A stretch of 10,848 nt of DNA from Thermoplasmata archaeon (lineage in GTDB: Archaea; Thermoplasmatota; Thermoplasmata; Thermoplasmatales; B87-G9): NCBI GenBank assembly GCA_003649695.1, contig QMSR01000025.1, positions 1 through 10,848 of the forward strand. The letters are read 5' to 3'. This document shows, piece by piece, positions 7,019-10,848 of this stretch; position 1 is the first letter of the stretch; the number at the start of each line of letters is the position of its first letter. A program made the translations under genes and the position numbers. The notes beneath the pieces were generated by a model. The model worked only from the letters and a program-made list of their open reading frames with translations. It made no database searches and had not been told where the DNA came from.

Positions 7019-8200
7019 ATGGTTGAGCTCGGGATAGTCGGGAAGCCGAACGCAGGCAAGAGCACCTTCTTCTCCGCGGCGACCATGCACGTGGTCCCGG
7101 TGGAGGCCAGGCCCTTCACGACCATCGAGCCAAACTACGGAGTCGCCCACGTCAGGCACCCCTGCCCCCACACGGAGCTCGGCAGGCCGTGCAACCCCAG
7201 GCACGGATTCTGCGTGGACGGCACCCGCTTCACGCCGATAAAGCTCATAGACGTGGCCGGCCTCGTGGAGGGGGCGCACGCGGGGAGGGGCCTGGGAAAC
7301 AGGTTCCTGGACAACCTGAGGGTCGCCGACGGGCTCATCCACGTGGTGGACGCCTCTGGCTCCACCGACGGCGACGGGAACAGGGTGCCGGTGGGGTACT
7401 GGGACCCCGAGAGGGACGTTGAGATGCTGGACAGGGAGATCGTCCTCTGGGTGAAGGGGATACTCGAGAGGGACTGGAACACCCTCCTCAGGAGGGCGAG
7501 GGTCCAGAGGAGGGAGATCCACGAAGAGCTTTCAAAGAAGCTGTCTGGCCTGGGCTTCACGGAGGACGCGATCAGGGACTCGCTGAGGCGGGTAGGGGGG
7601 GACCCGGAATCCTGGGGGAGCCGCGAGCTGGAGGAGCTGGCGGGGATCCTCGTCGGGAAGAGGTTCCCCACGACCATAGTCGCCAACAAGGCCGATATCG
7701 CCCCCAGGGAGAACGTGGAGAGGCTCGTGGAGAAGTACGAGGCCGTTCCCGCGTCTGCGGACTACGAGCTGCTCCTCAGGCTCGCCGCCAGTAAGGGCCT
7801 CATCGAGTACACGCCTGGCGAAGGGGAGTTCAGGATCAAAGAGCCGTCTAGGCTTTCCGAGGCCCAGCTGAGGGCCCTCAGGAAGGTCGAGGAGTTCCTC
7901 GCCGAGTTCGGCTCCACGGGGGTCCAGGAGGCCCTGGAGAAGACGGTGTTCGGGAAGCTGGACATGATCGTGGTCTTCCCCGTCGAGGACGAGAACCGCT
8001 GGACAGACAAGGAGGGGAATGTCCTGCCCGACGCCTTCCTGCTCAAGAGGGGCTCGACGGCCCTGGATCTGGCCTACGCGGTCCACACCGACCTGGGGGA
8101 GGGCTTCATCAGGGCCATAGACGGGAGGAGCAAGAGGGCCCTGGGCAGGGACTACGTCCTGAAGCACCTAGACGTGATCAAGATCGTGGCCAGGGCCTAG
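7019..8200 (+). CDS. YchF/OBG-like GTPase with TGS domain (archaeal MJ1332-type)
   Basis: A 393-residue P-loop GTPase of the OBG/YchF family, which is thought to act with ribosomes or in stress responses. The P-loop is GKPNAGKST (8-16), switch I threonines are near 34-35, and G3 is DVAGL (78-82), with a hydrophobic residue where Ras-like enzymes have Gln. G4 is NKAD (223-226). Bacterial YchF and eukaryotic OLA1 have a changed G4 and prefer ATP; NKAD predicts GTP here. A helical region separates G3 and G4, and residues from about 317 to the end form a TGS domain typical of RNA- or ribosome-linked GTPases. Three cysteines (49, 58, 65) lie in an insert before G3 that I associate with the archaeal subgroup. 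The gene starts 1 base after the UPF0179 stop, with GGAG 7 bases before the ATG, so it is very likely co-transcribed. Family is secure, cellular role less so. Confidence 0.93.
   Translation: MVELGIVGKPNAGKSTFFSAATMHVVPVEARPFTTIEPNYGVAHVRHPCPHTELGRPCNPRHGFCVDGTRFTPIKLIDVAGLVEGAHAGRGLGNRFLDNLRVADGLIHVVDASGSTDGDGNRVPVGYWDPERDVEMLDREIVLWVKGILERDWNTLLRRARVQRREIHEELSKKLSGLGFTEDAIRDSLRRVGGDPESWGSRELEELAGILVGKRFPTTIVANKADIAPRENVERLVEKYEAVPASADYELLLRLAASKGLIEYTPGEGEFRIKEPSRLSEAQLRALRKVEEFLAEFGSTGVQEALEKTVFGKLDMIVVFPVEDENRWTDKEGNVLPDAFLLKRGSTALDLAYAVHTDLGEGFIRAIDGRSKRALGRDYVLKHLDVIKIVARA
8197..8200. other. CTAG palindrome forming both stop codons of convergent genes
   Basis: The GTPase gene ends with TAG at 8198-8200, and the opposing gene ends with TAG read from 8199 to 8197. 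The palindrome CTAG therefore supplies both stops in a 4-base overlap. Confidence 0.9.
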
Positions 8201-8751
8201 GAGAGGCGCTTAAAGACGAAGTGGCCGACGAAGGCCGCGGCGACCAGCACGGTGACGTAGATGTAGGGCAGGATCTTCCTGACCTGGATCCCCTGCTTCG
8301 GAACGTCGTCGGCAAAGCCCGGCAGGGAGCCTAGCCTCAGCTCCTCGCCGTTGGTGTAGCCGTCTCCGTCGGAGTCCAGGTCCTCTATGGCCCTGACGGC
8401 CTTGGTGAAGTTGAAGCTGTCAACTATGTCCGCCATGCTCCTCCAGCCGTACTGCTTGGCAAGCTTGCATAGCTCCGCGACGAGGTCCTTCCCGTAGGGG
8501 TTCAGGGGGCCGACCTCGTTGTCCGGATAGTCCTTGTAGTTCCTGGAGAAGATTATGAGCGGGAACCTGTCGTCCCTTGACCAGTTGTAGGAGTACATGG
8601 TGTCGAGGTACTCGAGCATGTCCCTCACCCTGTCGCTGGTGATCACGATCTTCCAGTCCTTGGTCACCCTGATCTCGAGCTGGGGGTACGCGCTGGCGGG
8701 GGCCGGTATAAGGAGGATGGCCGCCAGGGCGATGGCGATGATCCAGCGCAT
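8197..8751 (-). CDS. Secreted, C-terminally anchored protein with DxDxDG calcium-binding-like motif
   Basis: A 184-residue protein I cannot name. It begins with a clear signal peptide (Met-Arg-Trp, a hydrophobic core to about residue 15, then a likely cleavage after ASA at 19-21). The middle is a mixed polar domain without a family I recognise. Residues 124-137 contain DLDSDGDGYTNGEE, in which Asp126, 128 and 130 and Glu137 match a thrombospondin type 3 or EF-hand-like calcium loop. Residues 161-180 are a membrane segment followed by a short basic end (KRLS), so the domain should face outside and be anchored at its C terminus. Two sequons, NWS (56) and NFT (114), could be AglB targets. The ATG has AGGGGAG directly before it and a TATA-like element 26 bases upstream. 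The gene is divergent from mtnA and convergent with the GTPase. Confidence 0.85.
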   Translation of the reverse strand: MRWIIAIALAAILLIPAPASAYPQLEIRVTKDWKIVITSDRVRDMLEYLDTMYSYNWSRDDRFPLIIFSRNYKDYPDNEVGPLNPYGKDLVAELCKLAKQYGWRSMADIVDSFNFTKAVRAIEDLDSDGDGYTNGEELRLGSLPGFADDVPKQGIQVRKILPYIYVTVLVAAAFVGHFVFKRLS

Positions 8752-8770
8752 CTCCCCTTCCGATTACCAG

Positions 8771-8783
8771 CTTTAATAAAAAC
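8771..8783. promoter_or_regulatory. Central TATA-like element of a divergent promoter
   Basis: CTTTAATAAAAAC is centred near 8777, 25 bases before the mtnA ATG at 8802 and 26 bases before the minus-strand ATG at 8751. Both distances fit leaderless transcription in archaea. The sequence reads as a TATA-like box on both strands (TTTAATAAA and TTTATTAAA). Promoter function is inferred from composition and position. Confidence 0.6.
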
Positions 8784-8801
8784 CCATACCTTGAATTGGG
8801 C

Positions 8802-9812
8802 ATGAGGGTCGTCCTGCCGGACGGTAGGGTCGAGGACATGAGGTCCGTCTTCTGGGACGACGGCGTCGTGATGATCGACCAGAGGCTCCTGCCCGGGGAA
8901 TTCAGGCTCTTCAGGGCTGAGAGCGTGGAGGACGTGGCCTTCGCCATAAAGGACATGGTCGTCAGGGGGGCCCCCGCGATAGGGGCAGCTGCCGCCTACG
9001 GCCTGGCGCTGGCGGCCGTGAAGGGGGAGGACCTGGAGGGGGCCGCGAGGACCCTGGGAAACACCAGGCCCACGGCCCACGACCTCTTCTTCGCCCTCCG
9101 CGTAGTGAGGGAGAGGATAGAGTCGGGGAGGGACCCAGTCTCCGCCGCGGAGGAGTACGCGGAGTCCGTCGTGGAGAAGAGCAGGCTCATCGGGGTCCAC
9201 GGGGAGCCCCTGGTCGAGGACGGGTCCAGGATCCTCACCCACTGCAACGCGGGAGCCCTCGCCACCCTGGACTGGGGGACGGCCCTAGCCCCGATCCGGA
9301 TGGCCCACAGGAAGGGCAAGGAGATCTTCGTCTTCGTGGACGAGACCAGGCCAAAGCTGCAGGGTGCCAGACTCACCGCCTGGGAGCTGCTGAACGAGGG
9401 GATCCCCCACGCGGTGATTGCGGACAACGCAGCTGGCTTCTACATGTGGAAAGGAGAGATCAGCATGGTCATCGTCGGGGCAGACAGGATCGCCTCCAAC
9501 GGCGACTTCGCGAACAAGATCGGGACCTACGAAAAGGCCGTCGTAGCGAAGGAGCACGGAATACCTTTCTACGTCGCGGCACCGATCTCGACCTTCGACT
9601 TCTCCCTCGGGAGCGGGAGGGAGATACCAATCGAGATGAGGAACGAGGACGAGGTCCACTTCTTCGCCGGAAGCAGGATCACGCCCGAGGGTAGCAGGGC
9701 GCTGAACCCAGCCTTCGACGTCACCCCGGCGGAGTACGTCACCGCGTACATCACGGAATTCGGGATCTTCCACAGATCGGAGCTGGAAAAGTTAAAGAGG
9801 ATGGCTCACTGA
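8802..9812 (+). CDS. mtnA: S-methyl-5-thioribose-1-phosphate isomerase (MtnA family)
   Basis: MtnA converts 5-methylthioribose 1-phosphate to the ribulose form in methionine salvage. The protein is 336 residues, normal for the family, which is related to eIF2B alpha/beta/delta and ribose-1,5-bisphosphate isomerase. Landmarks are VRGAPAIGAAAAYG (54-67), ILTHCNAGALAT (144-155) with the likely catalytic Cys148, VDETRPKLQGARLTAWEL (179-196), and IVGADRIASNGDFANKIGTY (224-243) with the likely catalytic Asp228. These match MtnA better than the ribose-1,5-bisphosphate isomerase or eIF2B relatives. The ATG at 8802 is preferred to an upstream TTG at 8796 because a TATA-like box lies 25 bases away. The MIP18-like gene follows after 9 bases. 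No other methionine-salvage gene is in the window, so the pathway itself cannot be confirmed here. Confidence 0.93.
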   Translation: MRVVLPDGRVEDMRSVFWDDGVVMIDQRLLPGEFRLFRAESVEDVAFAIKDMVVRGAPAIGAAAAYGLALAAVKGEDLEGAARTLGNTRPTAHDLFFALRVVRERIESGRDPVSAAEEYAESVVEKSRLIGVHGEPLVEDGSRILTHCNAGALATLDWGTALAPIRMAHRKGKEIFVFVDETRPKLQGARLTAWELLNEGIPHAVIADNAAGFYMWKGEISMVIVGADRIASNGDFANKIGTYEKAVVAKEHGIPFYVAAPISTFDFSLGSGREIPIEMRNEDEVHFFAGSRITPEGSRALNPAFDVTPAEYVTAYITEFGIFHRSELEKLKRMAH

Positions 9813-9816
9813 GGTG
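9811..9816 (+). promoter_or_regulatory. Shine-Dalgarno sequence of the MIP18-like gene
   Basis: GAGGTG overlaps the last two bases of the mtnA stop codon and lies 5 bases before the ATG at 9822. It matches the archaeal consensus GGAGGTG and supports co-translation with mtnA. Confidence 0.65.
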
Positions 9817-9821
9817 GCGAC

Positions 9822-10124
9822 ATGGTCACGGAGGCGGAGGTCTGGGAGGCCCTGAAGAAGGTCAACGACCCCGAGCTGGGGTTCTCGGTCGTGGACCTGG
9901 GGCTGATATACGAGGTGAAGGTGGAGGAGGGGAGGAAGGTCTACGTGAAGATGACGCTCACGACCCCCGGCTGCCCCATCGGGTACATGATCGTGTGGCT
10001 CGTGGAGAACCAGATCAGGTCCCTGGAGGGGGTCGAGGAGGTCAAGGTTGAGCTGACGTTTGATCCTCCTTGGTCCCTTGATCGGATTTCTCCTGAGGTT
10101 CGGAAGAAGCTTGGGATTCCTTAG
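9822..10124 (+). CDS. MIP18/DUF59-family protein, probable Fe-S cluster assembly factor
   Basis: A 100-residue cytosolic protein of the MIP18 (DUF59, SufT/PaaD-like) family, whose members help deliver Fe-S clusters to target proteins. The family signature is clear: NDPELGFSVVDLGLIYEV (15-32), then TTPGCPIGYM (47-56) with the conserved Cys51, and FDPPWSLDRIS (80-90) near the end. Length is typical for the single-domain form. The gene lies 9 bases after mtnA and is preceded by GAGGTG, so it is probably the second gene of that unit. Its last 27 or so codons overlap the opposing FKBP gene. In that stretch it shifts to T-ending and A/T-richer codons (TTT, GAT, CCT, CTT, ATT) that are uncommon in the rest of the gene. 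The conserved DPPW motif lies inside the overlap, so this end is real. The client proteins are unknown. Confidence 0.9.
   Translation: MVTEAEVWEALKKVNDPELGFSVVDLGLIYEVKVEEGRKVYVKMTLTTPGCPIGYMIVWLVENQIRSLEGVEEVKVELTFDPPWSLDRISPEVRKKLGIP
10042..10124. other. 83-base dual-coding overlap of convergent genes
   Basis: Both strands are coding here: the conserved C terminus of the MIP18-like protein on the plus strand and the low-complexity tail of the FKBP protein on the minus strand. Codon choice differs from the flanks on both strands, with a visible rise in T-ending plus-strand codons. Confidence 0.85.
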
Positions 10125-10803
10125 CCTCCTCCAGGACGTACTCCTCGACGATCCTCACCCTCTTCGGCTTCAGGAGCTTCTTCAGGGACGATATCACCCT
10201 GAACTTGTCTATGATCCACCCCTGGGAGAGCCTCTCCCTCTCGGGAACCCTGATCTCGACGCCCTCCTCGGAGACCTCCACCTCGAATCCCTCGGAGGTC
10301 CCGTGCTCCATCTCCAGGACCGCCTTCACGACCTCCGAGGGCTCCTCCACTTTCTCCACGATCCTCAGCCTGTACTTCAGCGTCTTCCCCGCCAGAGGAT
10401 GGTTGTAGTCCACGAGCACCCTCCCAGGGGTGACGGACAGGATCTTGCCCCTCTTGCCGTCTATGACGACCTCCTTGCCCACCTCGGGCTCGATGTCCCT
10501 CCTCGCCAGCTCCCGGTAGGAGTGAATCTTCACGAGCTCCGGCCTCCTGGGGCCGAACGCCCTCTCGGGCTCGAGCACGATCTCCCTCTCCTCCCCCACC
10601 TCCATGGAGAGGAGGGCCTCCTCCACGGCCTCCAGGATGGCGCCCTCGCCGAGGACCGTGTATCTTGGGCCGTACCTGAAGTTGGGGTCGTAGATCCCCG
10701 CCTCCTTCGCCTTCTCCTTATCCGTGGTCTCGACCAGCCTCTCCTCGGAGTCCTCGAGGACGTACAGGTCGTAGTCCAGCTTGATGATCGTCCCCTTCTC
10801 CAT
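10042..10803 (-). CDS. Long SlyD-type FKBP peptidyl-prolyl cis-trans isomerase
   Basis: A 253-residue cytosolic FKBP-family isomerase and likely chaperone that speeds prolyl bond rotation during folding. Residues 1-84 and about 130-150 form the FKBP half-domains. They include the start GTIIKLDYDLYV, the GEGAILEAVEEAL helix (52-64), an ERAFG segment (80-84) and the SlyD-like VDYNHPLAGKTL (131-142). Between them, about 85-130, lies the insert-in-flap domain with which SlyD-type proteins bind unfolded clients. A further C-terminal domain (about 155-225) matches the long archaeal form. The last 28 or so residues are rich in Ser, Glu, Gln and Lys, probably disordered, and lie almost entirely in the overlap with the MIP18-like gene. 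There is no signal peptide. The start at 10803 is supported by a TATA-like box 26 bases upstream and no useful Shine-Dalgarno site, suggesting a leaderless mRNA. Confidence 0.93.
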   Translation of the reverse strand: MEKGTIIKLDYDLYVLEDSEERLVETTDKEKAKEAGIYDPNFRYGPRYTVLGEGAILEAVEEALLSMEVGEEREIVLEPERAFGPRRPELVKIHSYRELARRDIEPEVGKEVVIDGKRGKILSVTPGRVLVDYNHPLAGKTLKYRLRIVEKVEEPSEVVKAVLEMEHGTSEGFEVEVSEEGVEIRVPERERLSQGWIIDKFRVISSLKKLLKPKRVRIVEEYVLEEAKESQASSEPQEKSDQGTKEDQTSAQP

Positions 10804-10825
10804 GGCCGTCTATGATTGGTCCCCC

Positions 10826-10833
10826 ATTTATAG
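10826..10833 (-). promoter_or_regulatory. TATA box of the FKBP gene
   Basis: On the minus strand this reads CTATAAAT, a near-ideal archaeal TATA box within GC-rich surroundings. It is centred about 26 bases before the ATG at 10803, so transcription should begin at or next to the start codon. An AGGGAGGTG stretch further upstream (10848-10840 on the minus strand) lies before the TATA box, so it is not the ribosome site of this gene. Confidence 0.7.
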
Positions 10834-10848
10834 GGATAACACCTCCCT

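Noticed and set aside
10060..10815. Plus-strand frame of 251 codons opposite the FKBP gene
   Set aside because: The product is a Leu/Pro/His/Asp-rich shadow. The minus strand carries the conserved FKBP and insert-in-flap features and a TATA box.
1..10848. CRISPR array, mobile element, tRNA, rRNA or toxin-antitoxin module
   Set aside because: I saw no short direct DNA repeats with spacers, no transposase or integrase motifs, no cloverleaf-like stretch and no small paired toxin genes. The only repetition is the protein-level module array in AglB.

Overview
The window is GC-rich and densely coding, and it comes from an archaeon, probably a thermophile. The strongest marker is sn-glycerol-1-phosphate dehydrogenase (5546-6586), the enzyme that sets the stereochemistry of archaeal lipids. 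An AglB/STT3 oligosaccharyltransferase, an archaeal-type YchF/OBG-like GTPase, a UPF0179 protein and a long SlyD-type FKBP agree with this. Arginine is written mostly as AGG, isoleucine often as ATA, and several genes have a TATA-like box about 24-26 bases before the start codon, which suggests leaderless mRNAs. I cannot place the lineage more precisely from sequence reading alone.

Layout. Positions 1-5477 (minus strand) are one uninterrupted reading frame that runs off the left edge. It encodes an AglB/STT3-type N-glycosylation enzyme with recognisable catalytic motifs. More than 900 further residues of tandem beta-sandwich-like modules, with a period of about 80 residues, follow the usual family domain. 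Head to head with it is a plus-strand unit of three closely packed genes: egsA, a cysteine-rich UPF0179 gene and a YchF-like GTPase (5546-8200). The GTPase stop codon overlaps the stop of a convergent minus-strand gene (8197-8751) for a small secreted, C-terminally anchored protein with a DxDxDG calcium-binding-like motif. A short divergent promoter separates that gene from mtnA (8802-9812), which is followed after 9 bases by a MIP18/DUF59-family gene (9822-10124). The window closes with a convergent FKBP-type prolyl isomerase (10042-10803, minus) whose tail is encoded antisense to the last 27 or so codons of the MIP18-like gene.

How the genes relate. Two themes appear: cell surface and membrane (N-glycosylation enzyme, lipid backbone synthesis, small surface protein), and housekeeping (translation-associated GTPase, methionine salvage, Fe-S protein maturation, protein folding). 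Genes that begin a transcription unit tend to have a TATA-like box at leaderless distance. Genes inside a unit have Shine-Dalgarno sequences (GGAG, GAGGTG, GGGGTG). No stretch over 300 bases lacks a gene. I saw no rRNA, tRNA, CRISPR array, insertion sequence or convincing terminator; the convergent gene pairs overlap and leave no room for an intergenic terminator.

The item most worth following up is the very large AglB-like protein with its modular, sequon-rich extracellular extension, which is truncated only by the window edge.
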